Source: Rhizorhapis suberifaciens (GTDB lineage Bacteria > Pseudomonadota > Alphaproteobacteria > Sphingomonadales > Sphingomonadaceae). From it: 64,000 nt of DNA. Location of the stretch: the NCBI RefSeq assembly GCF_014200045.1, contig NZ_JACHOV010000008.1, forward strand, positions 124,001-188,000, read 5' to 3'. Positions 35,158 through 45,668 of this stretch are shown in pieces. The notes below the pieces were generated by a model. It was given only the letters and a program-made list of their open reading frames with translations, ran no database searches and was not told the origin of the DNA. Numbering within the stretch: the stretch's first letter is position 1; the number at the start of each line of letters is the position of its first letter. The position numbers were made by a program, and so were the translations under genes.

Positions 35158-36339
35158 ATGAATGCCATGGAAACCAGAGCCGGCGATCCCGGAGCCTTTG
35201 CGCATTTCGACCTCGGTCGCGTTCCCTCCCCCAGCTTTGTGGTGGACGAGGCCGCGATAAGGCGAAACCTTGCCATCCTGAAAGAAGTGCGGGACCAATC
35301 AGGCATCAGGATGCTGGCCGCGCTCAAAGCCTTTTCCATGTGGTCGCTGGGCAGCGTGGTCGCCGAATATCTGGATGGAGTCTGCGCGTCGGGAATCTAT
35401 GAAGCACGCCTCGGCCGGGATCATTATGGTGGCGAACTTGCAACCTATTGCGCCGGATACAAGGCAGATGACCTACGCCAGATATTGGCGCTTTCCGACC
35501 ATATCATCTTCAACAGCCCAGCGCAGATCGCGCGCTTCCGTCCGCTGATCGAAGATGCGCGCCGCCAAGGCAGGCAATTCGATGTCGGACTTCGCATCAA
35601 TCCCGAACATGCGGAGGGCGAAGTCGAAAAATATGACCCCTGCCAGCGGCATAGCCGCCTGGGTCATCCGCTCAGCCAACTCAAGGCCGCTGACCTGGAG
35701 GGCGTTTCCGGATTACACTTTCATACGCTCTGCGAGCAGGATTTCCTACCGCTGGAGCGCACTTGGGCGGCAATTGAACCGTTGGTCCGTCCGCACCTGC
35801 CACAGCTCAAATGGCTGAATTTCGGCGGCGGACATCACATCACACGCGCCGACTATCAGCGTGATAGCCTTATTGCCTTTCTTAAAGGGGTTCGCGAAAC
35901 GACCGGCCTCGAACTCTATCTTGAACCGGGCGAAGCGGTCGCGCTGGATGCCGGCATATTGGTCGGCGAAATTCTGGATGTCATCGACAACGGCATGCCG
36001 GTCGCTATCACCGACATCAGCGCCACTTGTCACATGCCTGACGTCATTGAGGCGCCATATCGCCCGGCGATGCTGGCTGAACCGAACGATGGGCCGTTGA
36101 TTCGGCTTGGTGGCCCCTCCTGCCTCGCCGGAGACGTGATCGGCGATTATCATCTGCCCCAAGCCGTGCATGTGGGACAGCGAATCGCCTTCCTGGATCA
36201 GGCGCACTATTCGATGGTGAAGACCAACACCTTCAACGGCGTGCCCCTGCCCTCAATCTATCTGTGGAACAGCGAAGCCGACTCGCTCCGCGAGGTGCGG
36301 ACGTTCGATTATGACGACTTCCGAAATCGGCTATCATAG
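35158..36339 (+). CDS. nspC: Carboxynorspermidine decarboxylase
   Basis: PLP enzyme of the alanine-racemase fold that decarboxylates carboxyspermidine/carboxynorspermidine to spermidine/norspermidine. The PLP lysine lies in MLAALKAFSMWSLG (about residue 50). ISATCHMPDVIEAPYRP and GGPSCLAGDVIGDY near the C-terminus carry the active-site cysteine region of NspC. Length 393 suits the family. The ATG at 35158 is used; a second ATG at 35167 is also possible and is better spaced from GGA. It is downstream of its metabolic partner and upstream of the decarboxylase that makes putrescine. Confidence 0.93.
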   Translation: MNAMETRAGDPGAFAHFDLGRVPSPSFVVDEAAIRRNLAILKEVRDQSGIRMLAALKAFSMWSLGSVVAEYLDGVCASGIYEARLGRDHYGGELATYCAGYKADDLRQILALSDHIIFNSPAQIARFRPLIEDARRQGRQFDVGLRINPEHAEGEVEKYDPCQRHSRLGHPLSQLKAADLEGVSGLHFHTLCEQDFLPLERTWAAIEPLVRPHLPQLKWLNFGGGHHITRADYQRDSLIAFLKGVRETTGLELYLEPGEAVALDAGILVGEILDVIDNGMPVAITDISATCHMPDVIEAPYRPAMLAEPNDGPLIRLGGPSCLAGDVIGDYHLPQAVHVGQRIAFLDQAHYSMVKTNTFNGVPLPSIYLWNSEADSLREVRTFDYDDFRNRLS

Positions 36340-36435
36340 CAAGGAAGTGCACTTTCCGACCCGCCGGACACGCAAAGCGGCACGCCCGGTTATCACCGGA
36401 AACCCGCGCAAAGATTCTTTCCCCCAAAGTCTTTA

Positions 36436-36532
36436 CATGGGGACCCCCAGTTTATATATCGCGCCCCTGCTGCCCCATGGGACTTCCACCGCAAGGCAGC
36501 TTGTTAAGTCGCCGAAATACACTGGAGGTCCC
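36436..36532 (+). promoter_or_regulatory. Structured leader of the ornithine/lysine decarboxylase gene
   Basis: GGGACCCCCAG at 36440-36450 can pair with CTGGAGGTCCC at 36522-36532 (10 of 11 positions). The latter contains the GGAGG ribosome binding site (36524-36528) of the decarboxylase. Separately, CATGGGG at 36436-36442 can pair perfectly with CCCCATG at 36473-36479. The two pairings share bases 36440-36442, so they exclude each other. This is the layout of a translational switch. Alphaproteobacterial ornithine decarboxylase genes are known to carry the speF RNA motif; I did not confirm a match. Confidence 0.6.
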
Positions 36533-36537
36533 TTGAG

Positions 36538-37734
36538 TTGTACAAGCATCATAGCGCGCTGGGGATAGCTACTGCCCTCAAACCGGTCGATCCGGTAACG
36601 CTCATTCGTCCACAGGCTGCACGCCGGGCCGCACGATTCTTCGTTGAGAAGTTTCCGGGCAAGTCGCTCTATGCAGTCAAGGCCAATCCCTCGCCAGAGC
36701 TTCTGACGACGCTTTGGGAAGGCGGGATCACGCATTATGACGTGGCCTCGATCGCGGAGGTACGGCTGGTTGCTCGCGTCCTGCCAGAGGCCGTCCTGTG
36801 CTTCATGCATCCCGTGAAGCCTGAAGAGGCGATCGCCGAGGCATATCATCAGCATGGCGTGCGTGTGTTCTCGCTGGATACGATGGACGAGCTCGCAAAG
36901 ATCATGCGCGCCACGGACAACGCGTCGGACCTGTACCTCTGCGTTCGCATGCGCGTTTCATCGGACTATTCGAAGTTGAGCCTGGCATCCAAATTCGGGA
37001 TCGAACCGAGCGAGGCCAAGGAATTGCTGATGGCTACGCGTCAGGCGGCGGATGCACTCGGCATCTGCTTCCACGTCGGCAGCCAGGCCATGACGCCGCA
37101 CGCTTATACCCAGGCGATGGAGCGGGTCCGGGCGGCCATCGTCGGCGCGTCGGTCACCGTCGACGTCATTGACGTGGGCGGCGGATTTCCGTCCGTATAT
37201 CCAGGAATGGAGCCTCCCGCGCTGGAGCTTTATTTCGACGCCATCGACCGCGCCTTCGAAAGCCTGCCGATCAGCTATTCCGCTGAACTATGGTGCGAAC
37301 CCGGCCGGGCGCTGAGCGCCGAATATAGCAGCCTGATCGTGCGCGTGGAGCGTCGCCGGGATGAAGAGCTTTACATCAATGACGGCGCGTATGGAGCGCT
37401 GTTCGATGCCGCTCATGTCGGCTGGCGGTTTCCAGTCAAGCTGCTGCGTGAGGAAGAGAGCGAAGCGGACATGGAAGCATTCAGCTTCTATGGGCCGACC
37501 TGCGACGACATGGACCATATGGCAGGACCCTTTCTGCTGCCTGCGGACATCAAGGCCGGCGACTATATCGAGATCGGCATGCTCGGCGCCTATGGCTGCG
37601 CCATGCGTACGGCATTCAACGGCTTTGGTTCGGGCGAGCTTCATGAAGTCACCGACGAGCCGATGGAAAGCCTCTACCGCGAGGATGCCATGCCGGCGAA
37701 GCGGCCCGCAACAGTGGTATCCATCAAGGGTTGA
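36538..37734 (+). CDS. Ornithine/lysine decarboxylase, PLP group IV (alanine-racemase fold)
   Basis: A 398-residue decarboxylase making putrescine from ornithine (possibly cadaverine from lysine). The PLP lysine is K48 in SLYAVKANPSPELL. The glycine loop is DVIDVGGGFPSVYPG and the phosphate contact is WCEPGRALS. The active-site Cys/Asp pair occurs in GPTCDDMDHMAGPF. It starts with TTG at 36538, 9 nt after GGAGG. It provides putrescine for the two genes upstream, so the three together form a complete carboxyspermidine route to spermidine. Its 198-bp leader carries a switch-like structure. It ends before a hairpin at 37751. Confidence 0.91.
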   Translation: MYKHHSALGIATALKPVDPVTLIRPQAARRAARFFVEKFPGKSLYAVKANPSPELLTTLWEGGITHYDVASIAEVRLVARVLPEAVLCFMHPVKPEEAIAEAYHQHGVRVFSLDTMDELAKIMRATDNASDLYLCVRMRVSSDYSKLSLASKFGIEPSEAKELLMATRQAADALGICFHVGSQAMTPHAYTQAMERVRAAIVGASVTVDVIDVGGGFPSVYPGMEPPALELYFDAIDRAFESLPISYSAELWCEPGRALSAEYSSLIVRVERRRDEELYINDGAYGALFDAAHVGWRFPVKLLREEESEADMEAFSFYGPTCDDMDHMAGPFLLPADIKAGDYIEIGMLGAYGCAMRTAFNGFGSGELHEVTDEPMESLYREDAMPAKRPATVVSIKG

Positions 37735-37750
37735 GCCGATCGATTGGTTT

Positions 37751-37774
37751 GGGCTCCTGTGCAGGCAGGAGCCC
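37751..37774. terminator. Hairpin between convergent decarboxylase and valS genes
   Basis: GGGCTCCTG and CAGGAGCCC form a perfect 9-bp stem with a 6-nt loop in the 59-bp gap between the convergent genes. It can end transcription from both sides, though no T-run follows. The stem sequence is the same as the core of the terminal repeats of the GIY-YIG element at 51012-51371, so it may be a solitary repeat copy put to use as a terminator. Confidence 0.6.
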
Positions 37775-37793
37775 AACTTCCTTAAATCAGCGC

Positions 37794-40529
37794 CTACCCT
37801 AACCGTTGCAGCGCCGCCTGCAGGCGCTCCGCTTCAGCGGACTTGTCGGCAAAATCCTCACGGGCCTTCGCAACAGCCTCCGGCTTGGCGCGTTCGACAA
37901 AGGCGGGATTTTCGAGACGCTTGGCAAGCGCATCGCGTTCCTTTACCGCGGCTTCCAACCCCTTGACGAGCCGAGTCCTTTCCGCGCCAAGATCGATGAC
38001 GCCTTCGAGCGGCAGAACATAAGTCGCCTCATCGACAACTACTTGCGCCGCTCCGCCTTCGGCAGCCGGATCGAAGGACAGTTTCTCCACACGCGCCAAC
38101 CGCGCCAGAACGCTGGCCTGTCGTTCAAGACGTTCGACTGTTACCGCCGATGCGTCACGGACATGAACCGCCATCCTGGCTCCTGGAGGTACATTCAGTT
38201 CGGCTCGCGCCGTGCGGATGCCGGAGACGAGCCGGATCAGCCAATCGATTTCTTCACTGGCCGACCGGTCCAGCGCATGAGCGTCAGGCTGCGGCCAATG
38301 GGCGATGATGATCTCGTTGTCGCGTTCCCCAAGAGCATGCCACAATTCTTCGGTGACGAAGGGCATGAACGGATGCAGCATAACCAGGATCTGGTCCAGC
38401 ACCCAGCCGGCGACGGCCTTCGTCTCATCATCCATCTGGCCTTTGATCAGTTCCAGATACCAGTCGCAGAAGCGATCCCAGACGAAATGATAGATTGCGT
38501 TCGCGGCCGCATCGAAGCGCAACTCCGCCATGGCGAGATCAAGCGCCTGAACCGTCGCCACCGTCTCTGCAATGATCCAGCGGTTGACGGGCAGAGCCGC
38601 ATCGGGCGCACGCAGCGTGCCGCTCGCACCGATGCCGTTGGCTTGGCAGAAACGCGCCGCATTCCATAGCTTCGTCGCAAAGTTGCGATAACCCTGGACA
38701 CGGTTTTCGTCCATCTTCACATCGCGGCCCTGGCTTTCCATCGCCGCCATGAAGAAGCGGAGGGCATCGGCGCCATATTGGTCGATCAGGCCCAGCGGGT
38801 CGACGACATTGCCCTTGGACTTGGACATTTTCTGGCCATCGGCCGCGCGGACAAGGCCATGGAGATAGAGCCGGCGGAACGGCACTTCCTTCATAAATTC
38901 GATGCCTTGCATAATCATCCGCGCATCCCAGAAGAAGAGGATGTCGAAACCGGAAATCAGAAGGTCATTGGGGTAATGGCGCTGCAACAGCCCCCCCTCC
39001 CCTTCAGGGGAGGAGCCGGGGGTGGGGGCTGTCATTTGTGCGGTGCCGTCGTGGGACACAGGCCCCACCCCAACCCCTCCCCTGAAGGGAAGGGGCTTTT
39101 GAGTCGCATCGGGCCAGCCAAGGGTGCCAAAGGGCCAGAGGGCAGAGGAGAACCAGGTGTCGAGGACGTCCGGATCGCGGCTAAGGGACTTGTTGCCGGC
39201 CTGCGCCTGGGCCTCCCCCTGATGCTCAGCGACATAGACATCCCCGTCAGCATCGTACCATGCCGGGATCTGGTGCCCCCACCAAAGCTGGCGGGACACG
39301 CACCAGGGCTGGATATTCTCCATCCAGTTGAAATAGGTCTTTTCCCACGTCTTGGGGATGATCTCGATCTTGCCGGTCTTCACCGCCTCTATCGCCGGTT
39401 TGGCTAGCGTTTCTGCATCCACATACCATTGATCGGTCAGCCATGGTTCGATCACAACGCCGGAACGGTCGCCGAATGGCGTCTGGATCACGCGATCTTC
39501 GATCTGTTCAAGCAACCCCGCCTGTTCGATCATGGCGACGACCATCGTCCGCGCTTCGAACCGGCCGAGGCTTAGTAGCTCGCCTGGAATAAGGCCGTCC
39601 GACGTCTGAATCACCTTCGCATCGGCATCCAGCATGTTGAGCATGTCGGCGGCCTTGATCCCTGCCCGCTTGCCGACCTCAAAGTCATTGAAATCATGTC
39701 CCGGCGTGATCTTGACCGCGCCGGAACCCAGTTCCGGGTCAGCATGTTCGTCACCGACAATCGGAACAAGGCGGCCGGTAATGGGCAGACGCACCCTCTT
39801 TCCGATGAGTGCCTTATACCGCTCATCCTCCGGGTTCACCGCGACAGCCATGTCGGCGAGCATCGTCTCGGGCCTGGTGGTGGCGACAGAGATGTGTCCG
39901 GACCCGTCCTCCAGCGGATATTTGAAGTGCCAGAACTTGCCCTGCACTTCCTTGGTCTCGACCTCCAGATCGGAAATCGCGGTTTTGAAACGCGGGTCCC
40001 AATTGACGAGACGCTTGTCGCGGTACAGCAGGCCACGGTTATACAGATCAACGAAGACCTTGGTCACGGCCTTCGAAAAGCCCTCATCCATGGTAAAGCG
40101 CTCATTGGCCCAATCCATGGACGCGCCAAGGCGGCGAAGCTGGCCGGTGATCTGGCCGCCGCTCTCCTCCTTCCATTCCCAGACCTTTGCGACGAATTCT
40201 TCGCGCGTGAAATCGGTGCGCTTTTGCTGCTGCTGCGCCATTTGCCGTTCGACGACCATCTGCGTCGCAATGCCCGCATGGTCGGTGCCCACCACCCAAA
40301 GCGCATCCTTGCCGCGCAGCCGCTCATAACGGATCACAATGTCCTGCAAAGTATTGTCCAGCGCATGGCCGACATGAAGCGACCCCGTCACATTGGGCGG
40401 CGGATTCACGATGGTGAAGGGTTGGGCGTGGGGCCTTTCGGGCCGGAAGAGTCCGTTGCTCTCCCAATGGGCATACCAACGCGCCTCCATGGCGGCGGGA
40501 TCGAAGGTCTTTGGCAGTTCGTTAGTCAT
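37794..40529 (-). CDS. valS: Valyl-tRNA synthetase with an in-frame palindromic insert
   Basis: Class I aminoacyl-tRNA synthetase of 911 residues. The HIGH motif occurs as [17 protein letters not shown] (about residues 41-57), KMSKS as [14 protein letters not shown] (about 563-576), and an editing (CP1) domain lies between. An anticodon-binding domain and a C-terminal coiled coil of the ValRS type (about 840-911) follow. Residues about 477-513 (from [12 protein letters not shown] to SSPEGEGGL) are absent from ordinary ValRS proteins, where TLGWP...T leads straight to (R/Q)xYP...SGFDI. They are encoded by the palindromic repeat at 38988-39100. The enzyme is essential, so the insert must be tolerated. 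Confidence 0.96.
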   Translation of the reverse strand: MTNELPKTFDPAAMEARWYAHWESNGLFRPERPHAQPFTIVNPPPNVTGSLHVGHALDNTLQDIVIRYERLRGKDALWVVGTDHAGIATQMVVERQMAQQQQKRTDFTREEFVAKVWEWKEESGGQITGQLRRLGASMDWANERFTMDEGFSKAVTKVFVDLYNRGLLYRDKRLVNWDPRFKTAISDLEVETKEVQGKFWHFKYPLEDGSGHISVATTRPETMLADMAVAVNPEDERYKALIGKRVRLPITGRLVPIVGDEHADPELGSGAVKITPGHDFNDFEVGKRAGIKAADMLNMLDADAKVIQTSDGLIPGELLSLGRFEARTMVVAMIEQAGLLEQIEDRVIQTPFGDRSGVVIEPWLTDQWYVDAETLAKPAIEAVKTGKIEIIPKTWEKTYFNWMENIQPWCVSRQLWWGHQIPAWYDADGDVYVAEHQGEAQAQAGNKSLSRDPDVLDTWFSSALWPFGTLGWPDATQKPLPFRGGVGVGPVSHDGTAQMTAPTPGSSPEGEGGLLQRHYPNDLLISGFDILFFWDARMIMQGIEFMKEVPFRRLYLHGLVRAADGQKMSKSKGNVVDPLGLIDQYGADALRFFMAAMESQGRDVKMDENRVQGYRNFATKLWNAARFCQANGIGASGTLRAPDAALPVNRWIIAETVATVQALDLAMAELRFDAAANAIYHFVWDRFCDWYLELIKGQMDDETKAVAGWVLDQILVMLHPFMPFVTEELWHALGERDNEIIIAHWPQPDAHALDRSASEEIDWLIRLVSGIRTARAELNVPPGARMAVHVRDASAVTVERLERQASVLARLARVEKLSFDPAAEGGAAQVVVDEATYVLPLEGVIDLGAERTRLVKGLEAAVKERDALAKRLENPAFVERAKPEAVAKAREDFADKSAEAERLQAALQRLG
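38988..39100. repeat. Palindromic element inserted in frame within valS
   Basis: Arm A at about 38988-39030 (AGCCCCCCCTCCCCTTCAGG...) and arm B at about 39060-39100 (...CCTCCCCTGAAGGGAAGGGG) are inverted copies of roughly 40 nt, joined by about 30 nt. The whole unit adds about 37 codons to valS without shifting the frame. Sequences of the CCCCTCCCCTGAAGGG type usually occur between genes, so its location inside an essential gene is unusual. Confidence 0.85.
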
Positions 40530-40628
40530 GATCGCGCTTTAGCGGGTGCTGGGCGCAGGTCAAATAGGCAGGATAGCGCCGGGCGCGATTCTGCTATAGC
40601 GATGGGTAGATCAGGGAGAACCGAAAGC

Positions 40629-41318
40629 ATGCAAATTGTCCTTATACCAGGGCTGATGAACGACGGCTGGGTCTGGCGCCACCAGATCGGGGCGCTGAGC
40701 CGGATTGCGCCCCTCATGATCGCGCGGACGGATGGCTGCGGCACGCTGCAGCAAATGGCCGAACGGATCGTGAGCGGCACCGTCGGCCCATTGGCTGTGG
40801 TCGGTCATTCCATGGGCGGACGCGTGGCATTGGAGGTCGCGGCACTGGCGCCGGAGCGGATCGCGAAGCTCGTGCTTCTGGACAGCGGCGCTCACGGCCC
40901 GAGCGAACATGAGAGGGAAGGACGGATGAAGCTGGTCGAGACCGCCCGGCAGGAGGGCATGGCGGCGGTAGCGCGGGACTGGCTGCCGCCGATGATTGGG
41001 GCGGCGAACCGGCGCAACCAAGGGTTGGTGCATGGCATTACAGAAATGCTGGAGCGCTGCACCCCTGAGACCTTTGCGCTTCAGCAGCAAGCGCTCTTGA
41101 CCCGCCCTGACAGAACGAATCTTTTTGCCTCTCTCACCTGCCCTGTCCTGGCCGTAACCGGCAGCGAGGACGAATGGGCTCCGGTGACCCAGCATGAAGC
41201 CATAGCCCAGGCAGCGCCGCAGGGTCACCTGAAAGTCGTGGAAGGCGCAGGCCATATGTTGCCGGTGGAAGCGCCCGAAGCGGTCACTCGGATATTGGCG
41301 GAGTTCCTTGCCGATTGA
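40629..41318 (+). CDS. Alpha/beta fold hydrolase
   Basis: A 229-residue alpha/beta hydrolase without signal peptide. The opening MQIVLIPGLMNDGWVWRHQI leads to the nucleophile elbow GHSMGG (Ser61). The acid residue lies in TGSEDEWAPV and the histidine in GAGHMLPVEAPEAV. Thus the triad is complete. Its substrate is unknown. The ATG at 40629 is chosen because the family fold begins there; the frame stays open for more than 300 codons upstream on the strand opposite valS, which is a side effect of valS codon usage. It is divergent from valS and convergent with rlmN. Confidence 0.85.
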   Translation: MQIVLIPGLMNDGWVWRHQIGALSRIAPLMIARTDGCGTLQQMAERIVSGTVGPLAVVGHSMGGRVALEVAALAPERIAKLVLLDSGAHGPSEHEREGRMKLVETARQEGMAAVARDWLPPMIGAANRRNQGLVHGITEMLERCTPETFALQQQALLTRPDRTNLFASLTCPVLAVTGSEDEWAPVTQHEAIAQAAPQGHLKVVEGAGHMLPVEAPEAVTRILAEFLAD

Positions 41319-41338
41319 TTTTTGTGAGACGGACGCTT

Positions 41339-42592
41339 TTAACCTAACGCGGCCAGCTTTTCTTCCGCCAGCCGGTCAAGCTCCGCCCGACTCTTCTTCT
41401 CGGAAGCCGATTTCAACTGCCCGCAGGCGGCCATGATATCGCGCCCGCGGGGAGTCCGAACGGGCGCGGATATACCCGCTTCAAAGATGATGTCGGAAAA
41501 GCGCTTGATCCGCTCATGACTGGAACATTCGTAAGATGCACCGGGCCAGGGGTTGAAAGGGATCAGGTTGACCTTGGCCGGCAGGCGGTATTTGCGGATC
41601 AGGCGGACAAGTTCCCGCGCATCCTCATCGCTGTCATTCTTGTCTTTCAGCATCACATATTCAAAGGTGATGCGCCGGGCATTGTTTGCGCCCGGATAGG
41701 CGGCGCAGGCTTCCAACAGTTCCTCAATGCCATATTTGCGGTTGATCGGTACGATTTCATCCCGGACATCTTTGGTCACCGCGTGTAGCGACACGGCAAG
41801 GTTCACGCCGATCTCTTCTCCCGCGCGCGCCATCATCGGCACGACCCCGGAGGTAGAAAGCGTAATGCGTCGCTTGCTGAGCGACAATCCGTCGCCGTCC
41901 ATCACGACCTTCAATGCGTCCCGGACATTATCGAAATTATAAAGCGGCTCACCCATGCCCATCATGACGATATTGGTGAGCATCCGTCCATCTGTGGTAT
42001 ATTGCGGCGCATCGTCATCTTCGTCATCGCCCGCGTCATTAGCGGCGGCCATGTTCCCCCGAGGCCATTCGCCCAGTGCGTCGCGGGCCAACATTACCTG
42101 CCCCACGATCTCCCCTGGAGTGAGATTCCGCACGAGCCGCATGGTGCCAGTGTGGCAAAAGCGGCAATTCAATGTGCAGCCCACCTGGCTGGAAACGCAC
42201 AACGTGCCGCGGTCGGCATCCGGGATGAACACCATTTCATAATCCTGGCCGTCGTCCGAACGGAGCAGCCATTTGCGGGTGCCGTCAGAGGAGACCTGCG
42301 CCTCCACCACCTCTGGCCGGCCAACGACGAAGCGCTCCGCCATCCAGCCGCGCATAGGCTTGGCGAGGTCGGTCATCCGTTCGAAATCGGTTTCGCCGCG
42401 ATGATAAAGCCAGTGAAACAATTGCTTGGACCGCAGCTTCGCCTGCTTGGCGTCGAGGCCAGCCTCCTCCAGCACGGAACGGATCTGGACTTTGTTCAGA
42501 CCAAGAAGATCAATGCGGCCATCATCACGCGGGGTTACTTCGCGCGGCACTGGCACGGGGTCTATATGGCCGGGAATCTGCATGGCGCGCAT
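41339..42592 (-). CDS. rlmN: 23S rRNA (adenine2503-C2)-methyltransferase / tRNA A37 methyltransferase
   Basis: Radical SAM enzyme that methylates C2 of A2503 in 23S rRNA and of A37 in some tRNAs. The cluster motif CxxxCxxC occurs as [11 protein letters not shown] (about residues 141-148). Other RlmN signatures are VCVSSQVG-like [24 protein letters not shown], and a C-terminal SACGQL-like MAACGQLK with the methyl-accepting cysteine. A short acidic insert (about residues 175-200, [13 protein letters not shown]) precedes the GMGEP motif. Length 417 is typical of sphingomonads. Confidence 0.94.
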   Translation of the reverse strand: MRAMQIPGHIDPVPVPREVTPRDDGRIDLLGLNKVQIRSVLEEAGLDAKQAKLRSKQLFHWLYHRGETDFERMTDLAKPMRGWMAERFVVGRPEVVEAQVSSDGTRKWLLRSDDGQDYEMVFIPDADRGTLCVSSQVGCTLNCRFCHTGTMRLVRNLTPGEIVGQVMLARDALGEWPRGNMAAANDAGDDEDDDAPQYTTDGRMLTNIVMMGMGEPLYNFDNVRDALKVVMDGDGLSLSKRRITLSTSGVVPMMARAGEEIGVNLAVSLHAVTKDVRDEIVPINRKYGIEELLEACAAYPGANNARRITFEYVMLKDKNDSDEDARELVRLIRKYRLPAKVNLIPFNPWPGASYECSSHERIKRFSDIIFEAGISAPVRTPRGRDIMAACGQLKSASEKKSRAELDRLAEEKLAALG

Positions 42593-42703
42593 ATAGGTGC
42601 AAAGGCGCGAAAAAGCCAGCGGCGAGGAAGTGGCTCAGTTTCCTCGTCGAAGCCGGACTATCAGAGGACGGCTTCAGGCTGTGCCGGCGGAGTGGCGATG
42701 ATG

Positions 42704-43192
42704 CTACAATCTCGCACACGCCAAAGCCGCCGCATCAATGGCCGTCGCCGCCCCGCGCAGGCCGTAGAGATCAACGAAACGGGAACCATTTTTGCCTGCC
42801 CCCCGTACACTCATGCTGGCACCCATCCGGATAGCGGCGATGATCGCGGCGTCCACGCGCTTGTTCGGCGCCCATGCGTCCGCGCTGCCCGCGATCAGGT
42901 CAAAGCGGCGAACTCCAATGGCCAGCATGACTGGAGACTTCAGGTCCCGTTCCCGGCTCAAGCGAAAATGCACTTGGCCGCGAACGCCCTTCCTTGGCCA
43001 ATAGCCCACGGACGCAAAGGCGCGCCAGCGGCCATTGCTCGCCCGCCTTTCCGGCTCGGCAATGGCATAGCAGCGGGGTGGACCAGGATCCCGGAACGCC
43101 CCCCAGCTTCCGAACACGCCCAATGATTCCCGAGCATGCGCCGGAGTCACCAGAGTCATTGCCGCCAGGAAAAAAAGGAACGCGCGCTTCAT
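42704..43192 (-). CDS. Exported IalB-like (invasion-associated locus B family) protein
   Basis: A 162-residue protein with a clear signal peptide (KRAFLFFLAAMTLVTPAHA, cleavage after residue 20). The following ESLGVFGSWGAFRDPGPPRCYAI matches the IalB family start, where a tryptophan-rich stretch precedes a conserved cysteine. A second cysteine is near the C-terminus (ALACARL) and may form a disulfide. It is predicted to be periplasmic. The family was named for Bartonella invasion, but most members are in free-living species and the function is unknown. It is preceded by dnaN on the other strand. Confidence 0.72.
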   Translation of the reverse strand: MKRAFLFFLAAMTLVTPAHARESLGVFGSWGAFRDPGPPRCYAIAEPERRASNGRWRAFASVGYWPRKGVRGQVHFRLSRERDLKSPVMLAIGVRRFDLIAGSADAWAPNKRVDAAIIAAIRMGASMSVRGAGKNGSRFVDLYGLRGAATAIDAAALACARL

Positions 43193-43358
43193 CTCCGCGC
43201 CACCAAGCGCAATTATAGCGGCTTTGCAAGCATTGGCACTACAAAAGCGTCTCGTCCCTCCTTGCTCCGCTCATCATAGCTGGTAATGAAGGAAAGAATC
43301 CTTTCACCACAGCGGCCCACCATTCCTTGGCAGGGTCAGAATAGAAGCGGAACAGGGA

Positions 43359-44471
43359 ATGAAGGCGACAATAGAACGGGCGACTTTGCTCAAAAGCCTT
43401 AGCCACGTGCAATCGGTGGTGGAACGGCGCAATACCATTCCCATCCTGTCCAATGTTTTGATCGAGGCCACCTCCGACGGCGCGATCAAACTGATGGCGA
43501 CGGATCTCGACCTCCAGATTGTTGACACCGTTCAAGCCCAGGTGGAGACCCCTGGCGCAACCACGGTTTCCGCGCATACCTTGTTCGACATTGTCCGCAA
43601 GCTGCCCGAGGGAAGCCAGGTGTCATTGTCGGCGGCGGAGGGCAAAATGCAGGTCAATGCAGGCCGCGCCCGGTTTAGCCTGCAAACTTTGCCCCGCGAC
43701 GATTTTCCCGTGATTGCCGAGGGTGATCTGCCGGTCAGTTTCGAGCTGCCCGCCTCTACCCTCATCCAGATCATCGACAAGACGCGCTTTGCCATTTCGA
43801 CTGAAGAGACGCGTTATTATCTGAACGGCATCTTCTTGCACGTGTCGGATGAAGCCCAACCGGTGCTGAAGGCTGCTGCGACTGACGGTCATCGCCTCGC
43901 CCGGGTAACCGTTCCCCGGCCGGATGGTGCGGAAGGGATGCCGGACATCATCGTGCCGCGCAAATGCATCGGTGAGCTGCGCAAGCTGCTCGACGAAGTG
44001 GACGGCAGTGTGCTGGTCGACTTGAGCGCCAGCAAGATCCGCTTTGGCCTGGGCAGTGCGATTCTGACCAGCAAACTGATCGACGGTACTTTCCCCGATT
44101 ACAGCCGCGTCATCCCGACCGGCAATGACAAGCTGCTCCGGATCGACCCACGCAGCTTTGAGGAAGGCGTTGACCGCGTCGCCACGATTGCCACGGAAAA
44201 GACCCGCGCCGTGAAGATGGCTTTGGACCGTGACAAGATCACTCTTTCCGTTACCAGCCCTGAAAACGGCACCGCGGCCGAAGAAGTGCCGGGCGACTAT
44301 AGCAGCGAAGCGTTTGAGATTGGCTTCAACGCCCGTTATCTGCTGGACATATTGCAGCAGATGCAGGGCGATCTGGTCGAGCTTCACTTGGCGGACGCCG
44401 CAGCGCCCACATTGTTGCGCGAAAATGACAAGAGCGCGGCGCTTTATGTGCTGATGCCGATGCGAGTCTAA
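43359..44471 (+). CDS. dnaN: DNA polymerase III beta subunit (sliding clamp)
   Basis: The ring-shaped processivity clamp of DNA polymerase III, 370 residues in three repeated domains. Recognised by MKATIERATLLKSLSHVQSV at the start, IEATSDGAIKLMATDLDLQI, EETRYYLNGIFLH, and the C-terminal LRENDKSAALYVLMPMRV. dnaA, recF and gyrB are not next to it, so this is not a replication origin of the dnaA-dnaN type. A strong rho-independent terminator follows the stop codon. Confidence 0.96.
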   Translation: MKATIERATLLKSLSHVQSVVERRNTIPILSNVLIEATSDGAIKLMATDLDLQIVDTVQAQVETPGATTVSAHTLFDIVRKLPEGSQVSLSAAEGKMQVNAGRARFSLQTLPRDDFPVIAEGDLPVSFELPASTLIQIIDKTRFAISTEETRYYLNGIFLHVSDEAQPVLKAAATDGHRLARVTVPRPDGAEGMPDIIVPRKCIGELRKLLDEVDGSVLVDLSASKIRFGLGSAILTSKLIDGTFPDYSRVIPTGNDKLLRIDPRSFEEGVDRVATIATEKTRAVKMALDRDKITLSVTSPENGTAAEEVPGDYSSEAFEIGFNARYLLDILQQMQGDLVELHLADAAAPTLLRENDKSAALYVLMPMRV

Positions 44472-44494
44472 GGCTTCGCCCCGTAAAAATCATG

Positions 44495-44527
44495 AACGCC
44501 CCGCCCACCAGCGGGGCGTTTTTGTTT
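44495..44527 (+). terminator. Rho-independent terminator of dnaN
   Basis: AACGCCCCGC at 44495-44504 and its exact complement GCGGGGCGTT at 44511-44520 form a 10-bp stem with a 6-nt loop, followed by TTTGTTT. Confidence 0.9.
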
Positions 44528-44573
44528 GACCTTATACAAACTTCCCTTGATATCTTTTTGAAGATTATTGCGC

Positions 44574-45664
<1,091 letters not shown>

Positions 45665-45668
45665 TATA

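Noticed and set aside
39696-40628. Open frame of 311 codons opposite valS, in frame with the alpha/beta hydrolase
   Set aside because: It lies entirely antisense to valS and has no hydrolase resemblance before residue 1 of the real gene; GC-rich codon use makes such open antisense frames common.
43193-43358. Possible replication origin near dnaN
   Set aside because: No DnaA-box cluster or AT-rich unwinding region is visible, and dnaA, recF and gyrB are absent.
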